This document shows positions 30,187-40,214 of a DNA stretch of 64,000 nt, in pieces (the stretch's first letter is position 1; every line of letters begins with the position of its first letter). The notes under the pieces are model-generated. The model saw only the letters and a list, made by a program, of their open reading frames with translations. It had not been told where the DNA came from and ran no database searches. The translations under genes and the position numbers were made by a program. The stretch lies in contig NZ_BSOS01000024.1 in assembly GCF_030160635.1 (NCBI RefSeq), positions 19,296 to 83,295 of the forward strand, in the 5' to 3' direction. The DNA is from Acidocella aquatica. Lineage in GTDB: Bacteria > Pseudomonadota > Alphaproteobacteria > Acetobacterales > Acetobacteraceae.

Positions 30187-31088
30187 TGCGCGTTGCGGTT
30201 TTGCTGGGGGGTATGTCCGCTGAACGTGAGGTCTCGTTGCGCTCGGGCGCGCAGGTGATCGCGGCGCTGCGCGGTGCCGGGTTTGAGGTATTGCCGGTGG
30301 AAGTGGGCGAGGATCTGCGCGCGGTGATCGCGGCGCTCACCCCAGCACCGGATGTGGTGTTCAACGCGCTGCACGGGCGCTTTGGCGAGGATGGCACGAT
30401 TCAGGGTGTGCTGGATTATCTGGGGATTCCCTACACGCATTCGGGCGTGCGGGCCTCGGCGCTGGCGATGGACAAGGCGGCGGCCAAGGCGGTGTTCGCG
30501 CATGCCGGGCTGCCGGTGGCGCCGCACCGGGTGATTGATATCGCGGAGCTGGCGGACCATGACCCGCTGCCGCCGCCTTATGTGGTCAAGCCGGTGAACG
30601 AGGGTTCATCGGTGGGGGTTTATATCGTGCAGCCGGGCGATAACGAGCGGGCGCGGATTGTGAAGGAATGGCATTATGGCCCGGCGATGGTCGAGCAGTT
30701 CGTGCCGGGGCGGGAGCTGACCGTGGGCGTGCTGGATGACCGCGCGCTGGTGGTGACGGAGATACTCTCCGAAGAGAGTTTTTATGATTACCACGCGAAA
30801 TATGCCGCTGGCGGCTCGCGCCATGTGGTGCCGGCGGATATTCCCGCCGAGGTGGCGCAGCGGGCGCGCGATGTGGCGCTGGCGGCGCACCGGGCGCTGG
30901 GGTGCCGGGGCGCCAGCCGGGCGGATTTGCGCTATGACGATGCCAGCGGGCGGCTCGTGCTGCTGGAGGTGAACACGCAGCCGGGGATGACGCCGACCTC
31001 GCTGCTGCCCGAGCAGGCGGCCTATGTGGGGATGGATTTCCGCGCACTTTGCACCTGGATGGTGGAGCGGGCGGCATGCCGCGTGTAG
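30183..31088 (+). CDS. ddl: D-alanine--D-alanine ligase
   Basis: ATP-grasp enzyme providing the D-Ala-D-Ala dipeptide for MurF. 301 residues with VAVLLGGMSAEREVSLRSG at the start, HGRFGEDGTIQG, VKPVNEGSSVGV and EVNTQPGMTPTSLLPEQA. Short ddlB-type length and dcw location. Overlaps murB by four bases and ftsQ by 13. Confidence 0.95.
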   Translation: MMRVAVLLGGMSAEREVSLRSGAQVIAALRGAGFEVLPVEVGEDLRAVIAALTPAPDVVFNALHGRFGEDGTIQGVLDYLGIPYTHSGVRASALAMDKAAAKAVFAHAGLPVAPHRVIDIAELADHDPLPPPYVVKPVNEGSSVGVYIVQPGDNERARIVKEWHYGPAMVEQFVPGRELTVGVLDDRALVVTEILSEESFYDYHAKYAAGGSRHVVPADIPAEVAQRARDVALAAHRALGCRGASRADLRYDDASGRLVLLEVNTQPGMTPTSLLPEQAAYVGMDFRALCTWMVERAACRV

Positions 31089-32029
31089 GCGCCACCGCGC
31101 GGGCGGCGATGCCGGCGCCGCCGCCGCGCGCGCGGGCGAAAAAGACCGCCGCGCCGCAGGACCGGCTGAGCACGCGCAAGCTTTATTTCCGGCGGGTGAA
31201 GCGCAGCCTGAAGCCGGGGCTGTGGGTGTTGGGCGCTGTTTCGGTGTTGATTGTGGGGGGGGAGCTGGTGCGCTCGCTGCCCTCGGTCAGGTCGGCGCCG
31301 GTGCCAGCGCCGGTGGCCGCGCATCATGGCGGCTTTGGCCTGGCGGCGCTGGCGGCCGATGTGGGGTTGAGGATTTCGAAAGTGGAGGTGGTGGGCGCGC
31401 AGACGGTGGACCCGGCGCTGCTGCAGGCGGCGATCGGCGTGCAGCCGGGGGAGCCGGCGCTGGGGTTTTCGCTGGGGGCGGTGCGGGCGCGCGTCGAGCA
31501 ACTGGGGCCGGTGCAAAGCGCCACGGTGGAGCGTGTGCTGCCGGGAACGCTGATTGTGAACATTACCGAGCGGGATGCGTTTGCCATCTGGCAGACCGGG
31601 GGCGCCGGTGGCGCGCCGCCGCGCTTTGTGTTGATCGACAAGACCGGCAAGGTGATCGAGGGGCAGGATGCGGCGGCGGCGAAGCGGCGTGAGCCGTCGC
31701 TGTTGTTGCTCACGGGGGCGGATGCGCCGCAGAACGCGGCGGCGCTGGTGAGCGAGCTGAAGGCCGTGCCGGCGCTGGCTTCGCGGGTGAGTGCGGCGGA
31801 GCGGGTGGATGGGCTGCGCTGGAACCTGATTTTGAAGGACCAGGCGCTGGTGAAGCTGCCGGTTGCGGGTGAGCAGGACGCGATTAACCAGCTCGGCGCC
31901 TTGCAGACCAGCATGCAGCTGCTTGACCGGCCGGTTGAGGTGATCGACCTGCGCCAGGCGGGCAAGCTGGTGGTGCGCCCTTATCCGGCGGCGCCGCCGC
32001 CCGGCTCGGCAAAGGATAGCCATACATGA
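31076..32029 (+). CDS. ftsQ: Cell division protein FtsQ
   Basis: 317 residues: a basic, proline-containing cytoplasmic segment, one membrane helix (about 48-66), a POTRA domain beginning near ISKVEVVGAQTVDP, and the FtsQ domain with VERVLPGTLIVNITERDAFA. It recruits FtsL/FtsB to the septum. I chose ATG 31076 (ggag upstream); an earlier in-frame ATG lies deeper in ddl. Confidence 0.9.
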   Translation: MPRVGATARAAMPAPPPRARAKKTAAPQDRLSTRKLYFRRVKRSLKPGLWVLGAVSVLIVGGELVRSLPSVRSAPVPAPVAAHHGGFGLAALAADVGLRISKVEVVGAQTVDPALLQAAIGVQPGEPALGFSLGAVRARVEQLGPVQSATVERVLPGTLIVNITERDAFAIWQTGGAGGAPPRFVLIDKTGKVIEGQDAAAAKRREPSLLLLTGADAPQNAAALVSELKAVPALASRVSAAERVDGLRWNLILKDQALVKLPVAGEQDAINQLGALQTSMQLLDRPVEVIDLRQAGKLVVRPYPAAPPPGSAKDSHT

Positions 32030-32045
32030 AGAGGGGCGCGCGCGC

Positions 32046-33353
32046 ATGAATGATCTGTCTCGCCGGGCTGCGCCCGAACGCGCGATGAAACCGCTGCCGG
32101 AGGAGACGCTGCGCGGCAAGGTGATGCGATCGGGGCCGTTTGGCGTGCTGGATATCGGCTCGGCAAAAATCGCCTGTTTGATCGGGCGGGCGGAATCCGA
32201 CGGGCGGCTGCGGGCGTTGGGATTTGGCTGGCAGAAAAGCCGGGGGATCAAGTCGGGCGGCATTGTCGATTTGGATGAGGCGGAGAAGGCGATCCGCGCG
32301 GCGGTGGGCGCGGCCGAGGATATGGCCGATATGCGGCTGAAGTCGGTTTATGTGAATCTCTCCTGCGGGCAGCCGGAGTCGCGGTTGTTTAATGTGCAAT
32401 GGCCGGTGGATGGGCGGGCCGTGACCGCTGATGACATCAAGCGCGTGGTGCGCGAGGCGCGCACGCGCGCGGCGGCTGAGGGGCGGGCAACGATCCATGC
32501 GCTGCCTTTGAGTTTTTCAACCGACGAGACGCAAGGTGTGCTCGATCCGCGCGGGTTGTTTTGTGATACGCTCTCGGCGCAGCTGCATGTGGTGGATGCG
32601 GGCAACACCGCGCTGCGCACGCTCTCGGCCTGTTTGTCGCGTTGCGAGCTGGATATCGCGGCGCTGGTGTCGGCGCCGATGGCGGCGGGGCTGGCATCGC
32701 TGGTGGGCGATGAGCGCGAGCTGGGGGCGACGGTGATCGATATGGGGGGCGGCACGACCTCGATGGCCGTGTTCTCCGAGGGGCATGTGGTGCATACCGC
32801 GCAGATTCCGCTGGGGGGCATTCATGTCACCAATGATATCGCGCGGGGATTTTCGACGTCAGTGGCGCATGCCGAGCGGTTAAAGGCGCTGTACGGCAAC
32901 TGCCAGGGCAGCCCCGATGACGAGCGCGAGCTGTTGCCGGTGCCGCAGGTGGGCGAGGATGAACACCAGATCGCGAAAATGCCGCGCTCGATGTTGATCA
33001 GTGTGATCCGGCCGCGACTCGAGGAGATTTTTGAGCTGGTGAAGGACCGGCTGGAAACCGCGGGGCTTGGCAATGCGGGCGGCACGCGCGTGGTGCTGAC
33101 CGGCGGGGCCTCGCAACTGGGCGGTGTGCGTGAACTCAGCGCGCAGATATTGGAACGCAACGTGCGGCTCGGCCGGCCGGGCGGGGTGATCGGGCTGCCC
33201 GATTCGGCGAGCGCGCCGAACTTCGCGACGCTGGTGGGATTACTGGCTTTCGCGGCCGGTGAAGGCCAGACCATGCAGGATATAAATTTCGAGAGTGAGC
33301 GCGGCGGCGGATGGTTCCGCGGTCTCGTGGATTTTTTAAAAAATCGTGTTTGA
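32046..33353 (+). CDS. ftsA: Cell division protein FtsA
   Basis: Actin-like ATPase that tethers FtsZ to the membrane. 435 residues with VLDIGSAKIACLIGR, the 1C subdomain with NLSCGQPESRLF, and the phosphate loop IDMGGGTTSMAVF. The C-terminus WFRGLVDFLKNRV is a plausible amphipathic membrane-targeting helix. The gene ends in a 16-bp palindrome that also precedes the ftsZ promoter. Confidence 0.95.
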   Translation: MNDLSRRAAPERAMKPLPEETLRGKVMRSGPFGVLDIGSAKIACLIGRAESDGRLRALGFGWQKSRGIKSGGIVDLDEAEKAIRAAVGAAEDMADMRLKSVYVNLSCGQPESRLFNVQWPVDGRAVTADDIKRVVREARTRAAAEGRATIHALPLSFSTDETQGVLDPRGLFCDTLSAQLHVVDAGNTALRTLSACLSRCELDIAALVSAPMAAGLASLVGDERELGATVIDMGGGTTSMAVFSEGHVVHTAQIPLGGIHVTNDIARGFSTSVAHAERLKALYGNCQGSPDDERELLPVPQVGEDEHQIAKMPRSMLISVIRPRLEEIFELVKDRLETAGLGNAGGTRVVLTGGASQLGGVRELSAQILERNVRLGRPGGVIGLPDSASAPNFATLVGLLAFAAGEGQTMQDINFESERGGGWFRGLVDFLKNRV

Positions 33354-33379
33354 CATGAAAACGATGTGTTCTTTACCGA
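33330..33379 (+). promoter_or_regulatory. Predicted ftsZ promoter with AT-rich palindrome
   Basis: A perfect 16-bp palindrome of G-A-T6-A6-T-C occupies 33330-33345 at the end of ftsA. It is followed by a consensus TTGACA at 33350-33355 and, 18 bases later, a weak -10 TACCGA at 33374-33379. The A/T tract lies where an UP element would act. The ftsZ start is 22 bases further, behind a GAGGAG ribosome site. Confidence 0.45.
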
Positions 33380-33401
33380 TACTGCCTTGAGGAGATAACC
33401 G

Positions 33402-34865
33402 ATGACCCTGAACCTGACGATCCAGAAGACGTCGACCACAGATTTCACGCCGCGGATTACCGTGTTCGGTGTCGGCGGCGGCGGCTGTAATGCTGTTAAT
33501 AACATGATCTCGCTGCAATTGCCGGGCGTTGATTTTGTCGTGGCGAATACGGATGCGCAGCAGTTGCAGCGCTCGCTGGCGGAAAAGCGCATTCAGCTCG
33601 GGCCGCATCTGACCCAGGGCAACGGTGCCGGCGGGCGGCCGGAAGTGGGCAAGGCATCGGCTGATGAAGCGGCGGATGATCTGGCGCGGCATCTGGAAGA
33701 TACGCATATGGTGTTCATCACCGCGGGCATGGGCGGCGGCACGGGCACCGGGGCCGCGCCGGTGATCGCGCGGATGGCACGCGAGCGTAACATTCTGACC
33801 GTTGGTGTTGTCACCAAGCCGTTTGCCTTCGAGGGCAAGAAGCGCATGCGCGCGGCCGAGGAAGGCATTGCCGAGCTGCAGGCCTATGTCGACACGCTGA
33901 TCGTGATTCCCAACCAAAATCTCTTCAAGGTCGCCAATGAGCGCACTGGTTGGAAAGAGGCTTTCGAGATGGCCGATAACGTCCTCTACATGGGCGTGCG
34001 CGGCGTGACCGATTTGATGGTGCTGCCAGGCATCGTGAACCTTGACTATGCCGATATCCGCTCCGTGATGTCAGTCATGGGCAAGGCGATGATGGGTACG
34101 GGCGAGGCCGAGGGCGAGGATCGCGCGATTCGCGCGGCCGAGGCCGCGATCAGCAATCCGTTGCTGGAAGATACCAATATGCGCGGCGCGCATGGTCTGT
34201 TGATCAACATCACCGGCGGCTCGGATGTGACGCTCTTTGAGGTTGACCAGGCGGCGCACCGGATTGGCGAGGAAGTCGACAAGGATGCGAACATCATGTT
34301 CGGCATGTCGCTCGATGAGAGCATGGCGGGGCGGATCAGGGTGTCGGTGGTCGCAACCGGGATCGACAGCGCGCCGCAGCAGATGCCGAAGCTGCAGGTG
34401 GTGAATGGCGGCGCCGAGCCGGTGGCGTTTCCGGCGCAGGCGGTGAGCCAGAACGGCGGGCAGCAGAATGCCGGCGCGCCGCAGATGATGCAGATGCCGC
34501 AGGGGGCTCCGGTTTCACGTCCGGCGGGTTATGTGCCCGAACCGCCGGCCGCGCCCCTGGTCTCCAAGGCCTATGGCGGCCAGGAACTCGAACTGGGTGA
34601 GCCGGCCGCGCAGGCGCCCGCTCGCCCGGCGCCGGTTATGCGCCCCGCCGTGATGCCCGAATCGCATCGCCCGGCCGAGGCGCCGCGCAGCACGAGCATC
34701 TTTAAATCAGTGTTCGGGTTTGGCGGCTCGAAGGCTGCCGCACCCGCGCAGCCGCATCGCCAGGAACCGGCCGTGCATGCCGAAGCGCCGCGCGCCGCGG
34801 TGCGTCCGGCGCAGATTGATGAGATCGGGTTGGAAATTCCCGCGTTTTTACGCCGCAATAACTAA
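33402..34865 (+). CDS. ftsZ: Cell division protein FtsZ
   Basis: Tubulin-like GTPase forming the Z ring. 487 residues. The GTPase domain has [23 protein letters not shown] and the tubulin signature GGGTGTG at 111-117. From about residue 325 a long Pro/Ala/Gln-rich linker follows, and the C-terminus [13 protein letters not shown] is the conserved peptide that binds FtsA. A strong GAGGAG precedes ATG 33402. The stop is followed by a strong terminator. Confidence 0.97.
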   Translation: MTLNLTIQKTSTTDFTPRITVFGVGGGGCNAVNNMISLQLPGVDFVVANTDAQQLQRSLAEKRIQLGPHLTQGNGAGGRPEVGKASADEAADDLARHLEDTHMVFITAGMGGGTGTGAAPVIARMARERNILTVGVVTKPFAFEGKKRMRAAEEGIAELQAYVDTLIVIPNQNLFKVANERTGWKEAFEMADNVLYMGVRGVTDLMVLPGIVNLDYADIRSVMSVMGKAMMGTGEAEGEDRAIRAAEAAISNPLLEDTNMRGAHGLLINITGGSDVTLFEVDQAAHRIGEEVDKDANIMFGMSLDESMAGRIRVSVVATGIDSAPQQMPKLQVVNGGAEPVAFPAQAVSQNGGQQNAGAPQMMQMPQGAPVSRPAGYVPEPPAAPLVSKAYGGQELELGEPAAQAPARPAPVMRPAVMPESHRPAEAPRSTSIFKSVFGFGGSKAAAPAQPHRQEPAVHAEAPRAAVRPAQIDEIGLEIPAFLRRNN

Positions 34866-34896
34866 CACCCCGGCGGGGGTTGGCCGCGCCGCTGTG

Positions 34897-34930
34897 AAGC
34901 ACCGGACAGGGGACTGTCCGGTGCTTTTTT
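34897..34930 (+). terminator. Intrinsic terminator of the dcw operon
   Basis: Thirteen-base perfect stem (34897-34909 with 34914-34926, core caccggacag) with a four-base loop, followed by a run of T to 34930. It ends the cluster after ftsZ, so lpxC must have its own promoter. Confidence 0.95.
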
Positions 34931-35024
34931 ATTGTTTAAATTCAAGGGATTCTGTCGACATAATTGGAAATAATGATTGACTGGCGGTGGCGTGCGGGGG
35001 CGGGTAGATAGTAAGGTGTTATTA

Positions 35025-35981
35025 ATGATGGACCCGAAAATGTCGTCTTTGCGTGACAGATACAGCTTTAGCGGCACCGAACGCGCCCTGGCCCCGCGCC
35101 AGACGCTGAAGGCGGCGATTTCATGCATCGGGCATGGGCTGCACAGCGGCACGGATGTGACGATGCGGCTGGTACCGGCCGAGGCTGGGAGCGGGATTGT
35201 ATTTCATCGCACCGATTTGGATGTGCGCATTCCCGCGCGGTTTGATTATGTGAACGATACGCGGCTGTGCACGGTGGTGAGCGTGGGTGACGCGCGGGTG
35301 GGGACCATTGAGCATCTGATGGCGGCGCTGGCGGCGAGCGGGGTGGATGACCTGGTGGTTGAGGTCGATGCCGCGGAATTGCCGATTTTTGATGGTTCGG
35401 CCGCGCCGTTTTTGTTTTTGATCGAGAGCGCCGGTGTGGTTGCGCATGGCGGGTTGCGCGAGAGCCTGGAGATTTTGCGCACCGTGCGGGTGGAGCAGGA
35501 TGGCGCGTTTGCCGAGCTGCGGCCGCATGGCGCTGGCGGCGCGGGGTTTGAACTCTCGCTGGCGATTGAGTTTGCCGCCCCGGCGATTGGCGCGCAGGCC
35601 TATAGTTTCACGCTGACGGCGGAGAGTTTCGCAGCCGAGATCGCGGCGGCGCGGACCTTTGCGCAGGCGGCGGAGATTGAGGCGCTGCGCAAGGTTGGGC
35701 TGGCGCGTGGCGGCAGTTTGGAAAATGCCATTGTGGTGGATGGCGCGAATATTTTGAACCCGGAAGGGTTGCGTTTTGCCGATGAGTTCGTGCGGCATAA
35801 ATTGCTCGATGTGGTGGGCGATCTGGCCTTGGCCGGGGCGCCGGTTTGCGGGCGGTTTGTGGGCAGCAGGACGGGGCATGCGCTGAATAATCAGCTGCTT
35901 CGCGCGGTCTTCGCGGATCAGGCGAATTACCGGCTGACGCGCGGGTCAGTGGCGGGAGCGCTGCAGCTTTCAGCCGCCTGA
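35025..35981 (+). CDS. lpxC: UDP-3-O-acyl-N-acetylglucosamine deacetylase
   Basis: Zinc deacetylase and committed step of lipid A synthesis. 318 residues with ISCIGHGLHSG, zinc-ligand His97 in TIEHLMAAL, and His258 and Asp262 in HKLLDVVGD. I chose ATG 35025, which has aagg eight bases upstream; the frame is open to 34977 but those residues are not family-like. The gene converges on thiD with five bases between the stops. Confidence 0.94.
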   Translation: MMDPKMSSLRDRYSFSGTERALAPRQTLKAAISCIGHGLHSGTDVTMRLVPAEAGSGIVFHRTDLDVRIPARFDYVNDTRLCTVVSVGDARVGTIEHLMAALAASGVDDLVVEVDAAELPIFDGSAAPFLFLIESAGVVAHGGLRESLEILRTVRVEQDGAFAELRPHGAGGAGFELSLAIEFAAPAIGAQAYSFTLTAESFAAEIAAARTFAQAAEIEALRKVGLARGGSLENAIVVDGANILNPEGLRFADEFVRHKLLDVVGDLALAGAPVCGRFVGSRTGHALNNQLLRAVFADQANYRLTRGSVAGALQLSAA

Positions 35982-35986
35982 GGCGA

Positions 35987-36772
35987 TTATCCGAGAGTAG
36001 ATTGCGCGAGGTGGTTGACCGGACCATGCCCGGCGCCGAAACCCGGCGCGGTGGCGATGGCCTGTTGCAGGTAGTTGCGCGCCCGGTGCACGGCGGCGGA
36101 AAGGCCCATGCCCTGGGCAAGGCCGGTGGCGATGGCGGAGGCCAGGGTGCAGCCGGTGCCGTGGGTGTTTCTGGTGTGCAGGCGGGGCAGCGAGATGGCT
36201 TCCACCGCGTCCGGCGTGATGAGGTAGTCAGTTAACATGTCGCCGCTGGCGTGGCCGCCTTTGATGAGGGCGGCCTTTGCGCCCATCGCCAGCAGTGCGC
36301 GCCCGGCGGCGATTTGTTCGCCCTGCGTGCCCACGGGCAGGCCGGTGAGCTTGGCGGCTTCGGGCAGGTTGGGGGTGACCAGCGTGGCGCGGGGAAGCAG
36401 GCGCTCGCGCAGGGCGGCGATGGCGGCATCAGGCAGCAGCACGGCGCCGGAGGTGGCGACCATCACCGGGTCTAGCACCAGGGGCATGTTCGCGGGCAGG
36501 CAGGCGGCGACGGCGCGGATGATCTCCTCATTGGCCAGCATGCCGAGCTTGATGGCGTCGGCGCCGATGTCGGAAAGCACGGTCTCGATGGAGAGGCGCA
36601 CGAAATCAGCGGGCAGAGGGTGCACGCCCGCCACGCCCAGGGTGTTTTGCGCGGTGACCGCCGTGATGCTGGTGCAGGCGTAGCCGCCCAGCGCGGAGAT
36701 GGTTTTGATATCCGCCTCGATGCCGGCGCCGCCGCCGGAATCCGACCCGGCTATGCTTAGAACGCGGAACAT
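35987..36772 (-). CDS. thiD: Hydroxymethylpyrimidine/phosphomethylpyrimidine kinase
   Basis: Thiamine pathway kinase, ribokinase superfamily, 261 residues. Motifs are SIAGSDSGGGAGIEADIKT, DPVMVATSG, VTPNLPEA and the anion hole NTHGTGCTLASAIA. It starts exactly where glmM ends, as the last gene of a folP-glmM-thiD unit. No other thiamine gene is nearby. Confidence 0.93.
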   Translation of the reverse strand: MFRVLSIAGSDSGGGAGIEADIKTISALGGYACTSITAVTAQNTLGVAGVHPLPADFVRLSIETVLSDIGADAIKLGMLANEEIIRAVAACLPANMPLVLDPVMVATSGAVLLPDAAIAALRERLLPRATLVTPNLPEAAKLTGLPVGTQGEQIAAGRALLAMGAKAALIKGGHASGDMLTDYLITPDAVEAISLPRLHTRNTHGTGCTLASAIATGLAQGMGLSAAVHRARNYLQQAIATAPGFGAGHGPVNHLAQSTLG

Positions 36773-38131
36773 TCAGAGAGTGGCCAGGGCGATGGTGTCG
36801 CATAATTCGCCGACGATGGCGTGGATAAGGGCGGAATCCTCGCCCTCGGCCATTACGCGGATCAGCGGTTCGGTGCCCGAGGGGCGGATCAGCACGCGCC
36901 CGGTGTTGCCAAGCCGTTCGCCCGCCTGGGTGATGGCGGCCTGGATATGCGCCAGGCGCAGCGGCGAGGCGCCGGCGTAGCGCACGTTGCGGAGAAGCTG
37001 CGGCAGCGGCTGGAACACCCGGCAGGTTTTTGAGGCGCGCTCCCCGGTGCGGACCAGCACGGCCAGCACCTGCAACGCCGCGATCAGCCCGTCGCCCGTG
37101 GTTGCGAAGTCCGAGAGGATGACATGGCCGGATTGCTCGCCGCCGAGGTTGATGCCGCGCTCGCGCATGGCTTCGGCGACGTAGCGGTCGCCTACTTTGG
37201 TGCGGTGCAGGGTGAGCCCCTGCGCGCCGAGAAACCGCTCCAGCCCGAGGTTGGACATCACGGTGGCGACGATGCCGCCGCCGGTGAGGCGGCCGGATTC
37301 GTGCATGTCGCGCGCGATGAGGCCGAGGATCTGGTCGCCGTCGATGATCTCGCCGTGTTCGTCGGCGAGGATGACGCGGTCGGCGTCGCCGTCCAGGGCG
37401 ATGCCGATGTCGGCGCCGTGTTCGAGCACCGCGGCGCAGAGGTGTTTGGGCACGGTGGAGCCGGCGTCGCGGTTGATGTTGAAACCGTCCGGCTCGACGC
37501 CGATGGAGATGACGGTGGCGCCCAGCTCCCATAGGGCGGCGGGGGCCACTTTGTAGGCCGCGCCATGCGCGCAATCGAGCACGATGCGCAGGCCATCCAG
37601 CCGCAGGCCGCGTTCCAGCGAGGATTTGGCGGCCTCGATGTAGCGCCCGGCGGCATCCACCAGGCGCGAGGCGCGGCCGAGCTTGCCCGAGGCGGCGAGG
37701 CGGGCGGAGAGGTCGGTCTCCATCAGGGCCTCGATCTCCATCTCGGTTTCATCCGAGAGCTTGGCGCCGTCGGGGCCGAAGAGCTTGATGCCGTTGTCCT
37801 CATAAGGGTTGTGCGAGGCGGAGATGACCACGCCGAGGTCAAGCCGCAGCGAGCGGGTGAGCATGGCGATGGCGGGGGTGGGCAGGGGGCCGGCCAGGGT
37901 GACGTTCATGCCGGCGCTGATGAAGCCGGCCGTGAGGGCGGGCTCCAGCATGTAGCCTGAAAGCCGCGTGTCCTTGCCGATGATGACGCGGTGGCGGTGG
38001 TTGCCGCGCGTAAACAGCAGCCCGGCGGCCTGGCCGAGCTTGAGAGCCATTTCGGCGGTCATGGGGGCGGTGTTCGCGGTGCCGCGAATGCCGTCCGTGC
38101 CGAAAAGGCGGCGTTTAGAAACTTGGTTCAT
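36773..38131 (-). CDS. glmM: Phosphoglucosamine mutase
   Basis: Interconverts glucosamine-6-P and glucosamine-1-P, feeding UDP-GlcNAc for peptidoglycan and lipid A. 452 residues with [14 protein letters not shown], the phosphoserine loop [16 protein letters not shown], the metal loop DGDADR, and the C-terminal [16 protein letters not shown] preferred ATG 38131 over GTG 38137; both overlap the end of folP. Confidence 0.94.
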   Translation of the reverse strand: MNQVSKRRLFGTDGIRGTANTAPMTAEMALKLGQAAGLLFTRGNHRHRVIIGKDTRLSGYMLEPALTAGFISAGMNVTLAGPLPTPAIAMLTRSLRLDLGVVISASHNPYEDNGIKLFGPDGAKLSDETEMEIEALMETDLSARLAASGKLGRASRLVDAAGRYIEAAKSSLERGLRLDGLRIVLDCAHGAAYKVAPAALWELGATVISIGVEPDGFNINRDAGSTVPKHLCAAVLEHGADIGIALDGDADRVILADEHGEIIDGDQILGLIARDMHESGRLTGGGIVATVMSNLGLERFLGAQGLTLHRTKVGDRYVAEAMRERGINLGGEQSGHVILSDFATTGDGLIAALQVLAVLVRTGERASKTCRVFQPLPQLLRNVRYAGASPLRLAHIQAAITQAGERLGNTGRVLIRPSGTEPLIRVMAEGEDSALIHAIVGELCDTIALATL

Positions 38132-38969
38132 TCTCACTCGCGGTCAGGTTTTGCCAGATGCGCAGGGCCTGCACCGTCTCCGGCACGTCATGCACGCGCA
38201 ATATATGCGCCCCTTGGGCCACGGCATAAAGCCCGGCGGCGATTGACCCTGGTCCGCGTTTGGCCGGGTTGGGCTCACCTCCGAATTCGCCGATGAATTT
38301 TTTGCGCGACAGGCCGATGAGCAAAGGGTGGCCCAGGGCTTTGAAGCGCGCGGTGGCCCGCAGGAGGGTGAGGTTTTGCGCGCCGAGCTTGGCGAAGCCG
38401 AGGCCGGGGTCCAGCGCGATGGCCTCCGGTTTGATCCCGGCGGCCAGGGCGGCGTCGCGCAGCTGCGTCAGCTCGGCCAGAACCTCGGCGGCGGTATCGG
38501 TGTAATGCGCCTGGGTATTCATGGTGGCGGGGGTGCCGCGGGTGTGCATGAGCACCACCGGGCAGCCGCGTTTGGCCGCCAGGGCGGCGGCGGCGGGGTC
38601 GTGCGTGAGGCCCGAGATGTCGTTGATGATGCGCGCCCCCGCGCCGAGCGCTGCGGCCATGGTGGCGGCGTTGCGGGAATCGATGGAGATGACCGCGCCC
38701 TGGGCGGCGAGCGCCGTGATGGCGGGGAGGATGCGGTCGATCTCCTGCGCGGCGGAGACCGGCGCGGCGCCGGGGCGGGTGCTTTCACCGCCGATGTCGA
38801 TGATATCCGCCCCGGCTTCGCGCATGGCGGCCCCGGCGGCGATCGCGGCCTCGGGCGTGGCGTAGCAGCCGCCGTCGGAGAAGGAATCGGGGGTGACGTT
38901 GAGGATGCCCATGACGAGCGGGCGGTCCAAAAGGAGGCCGGCCCAGGCGAGGGGGGGTGCGCGGTTCAT
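38115..38969 (-). CDS. folP: Dihydropteroate synthase
   Basis: Folate pathway TIM-barrel enzyme and sulfonamide target. 284 residues with [50 protein letters not shown] and GLSRKKFIG. The folP-glmM order is common in proteobacteria. Confidence 0.95.
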   Translation of the reverse strand: MNRAPPLAWAGLLLDRPLVMGILNVTPDSFSDGGCYATPEAAIAAGAAMREAGADIIDIGGESTRPGAAPVSAAQEIDRILPAITALAAQGAVISIDSRNAATMAAALGAGARIINDISGLTHDPAAAALAAKRGCPVVLMHTRGTPATMNTQAHYTDTAAEVLAELTQLRDAALAAGIKPEAIALDPGLGFAKLGAQNLTLLRATARFKALGHPLLIGLSRKKFIGEFGGEPNPAKRGPGSIAAGLYAVAQGAHILRVHDVPETVQALRIWQNLTASENEPSF

Positions 38970-39042
38970 GCGGGCTGGTTATCATAGGCTGATGCGGTGG
39001 CCAAAACATGCTATCGCGGGGCAGCAGCAGAGAGGCGGGATG

Positions 39043-39699
39043 ATGGCGGGGAAACTTTATCTGGGCACGCGGCGTTATTCGTCATGGTCGTTGCGCGGCT
39101 GGCTCATGGTCAGGCTGGCGGGAATCGAGGCTGAGGAGATCGTGATCCCGCTTGCGGGGGGCAACACCCCGGCGGTGAAGGCGGCGTCTCCCAGCGGGAT
39201 GGTGCCGTATCTGGAGCATGAGGGCGCGCGGGTGTGGGAGAGCCTGGCCATCGCGGAATATTGCGCGGAAATAAACCCGGCGCTCTGGCCGGGCGAGCGC
39301 ATCGCGCGCGCGCATGCACGGGCGATCGCGGCGGAGATGCATGGCGGGTTCCGCGCGCTGCGGCTGGCGATGCCGATGAATCTGGGGCGCAGCTACCCCG
39401 GCCTTGGGCAGAACACTGAGAGTCTGGCCGATATCGCGCGGGTGGATGCCATCTGGTCGCAAACGCGGGATGCCTACGGCGCTTCTGGCCCGTATTTGTT
39501 CGGCGCGGCCTTTAACGCCGCCGATGCGATGTTCGCGCCGGTGGTGGCGCGGTTGCTGATTTATCAGCCGCCGCTCAGCGCCGCCGCCGCCGCGTATTGC
39601 GAGGCCGTGCGGGCGCATCCGCTGGTGGCGCAATGGTATGATCTGGCGGCACGGGAACCTGCCGCCTGGCGGATCGAAAAATTTGAAAACCTCGCATGA
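39043..39699 (+). CDS. Glutathione S-transferase family protein
   Basis: 218 residues. The N-terminal thioredoxin-like domain has KLYLGTRRYSSWSLRGWLM, SPSGMVPYLEHEG, and WESLAIAEYCAE, which is typical of beta/zeta-like bacterial GSTs. The C-terminal half is helical. I prefer the second ATG (39043) because agagg stands seven bases before it; ATG 39040 is equally open. Coupled by ATGA to the next gene. Substrate unknown. Confidence 0.85.
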   Translation: MAGKLYLGTRRYSSWSLRGWLMVRLAGIEAEEIVIPLAGGNTPAVKAASPSGMVPYLEHEGARVWESLAIAEYCAEINPALWPGERIARAHARAIAAEMHGGFRALRLAMPMNLGRSYPGLGQNTESLADIARVDAIWSQTRDAYGASGPYLFGAAFNAADAMFAPVVARLLIYQPPLSAAAAAYCEAVRAHPLVAQWYDLAAREPAAWRIEKFENLA

Positions 39700-40136
39700 A
39701 AGCGCCTGACATGAAGACTTATCTGGGATCCGCCTTGCTGGCGGCGTTGTTTTTATCCATGCCGGCGGCCGCTCTGGCCGGTCAGGACATGGTCGCCGAT
39801 CATGGCGCGGTCTGGCAGACGAAAAAAATCGGCGCGGCGACGCAAGGTTTTATACAAATCCATAATACCGGCATCAGCGGGGATGTTCTCACCGGTTGGA
39901 GCTGCCCGGTCGCCGATACCACCACGCTGGTGGATGCCGGGGGCAAGCCGTTGCAGAGTCTGGACATTCCGGCCGGGCAGCGTGTCACCCTGGCGCCGGA
40001 TGGGCCGCATCTGGTGTTGCAGGGCACGCATTTCGCGATCGCCATGGGCAGCGTGCTGCCCTGTGCGTTCAGCTTTCAGAATGCGGGGAATATTGCCGTG
40101 TATCTGAGCAGCATTCCGGCCCCGGCGGGGGGCTGA
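39696..40136 (+). CDS. PCu(A)C-like exported protein lacking metal ligands
   Basis: 146 residues with a signal peptide (cleavage near AALA-GQ). The mature part follows the periplasmic copper chaperone PCu(A)C/DUF461 fold: GFIQIHNTGISGDVLTGWSCPVAD, IPAGQRVTLAPDGPHLVLQG, and a final beta strand. The copper ligands normally found as a His-Met pair after the PVA strand are replaced here by TTLVDAGG, so copper binding in the known way is unlikely. ATG 39696 overlaps the GST stop; ATG 39711 gives the same signal peptide. No cytochrome oxidase assembly genes are adjacent. Confidence 0.62.
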   Translation: MKAPDMKTYLGSALLAALFLSMPAAALAGQDMVADHGAVWQTKKIGAATQGFIQIHNTGISGDVLTGWSCPVADTTTLVDAGGKPLQSLDIPAGQRVTLAPDGPHLVLQGTHFAIAMGSVLPCAFSFQNAGNIAVYLSSIPAPAGG

Positions 40137-40160
40137 TCCGCCGCCGCTATCAAAAAGTTG

Positions 40161-40184
40161 AAGCGCATTTGGGTTGGCGCTTTT
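40161..40184. terminator. Weak hairpin between convergent genes
   Basis: Six-base stem aagcgc/gcgctt (40161-40166 and 40177-40182) followed by two further T, and preceded by a run of A. It lies between the PCu(A)C-like gene and the convergent MFS gene. Confidence 0.4.
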
Positions 40185-40214
40185 GCATCAATTCGCACCT
40201 GCCGGGCTTAATCC

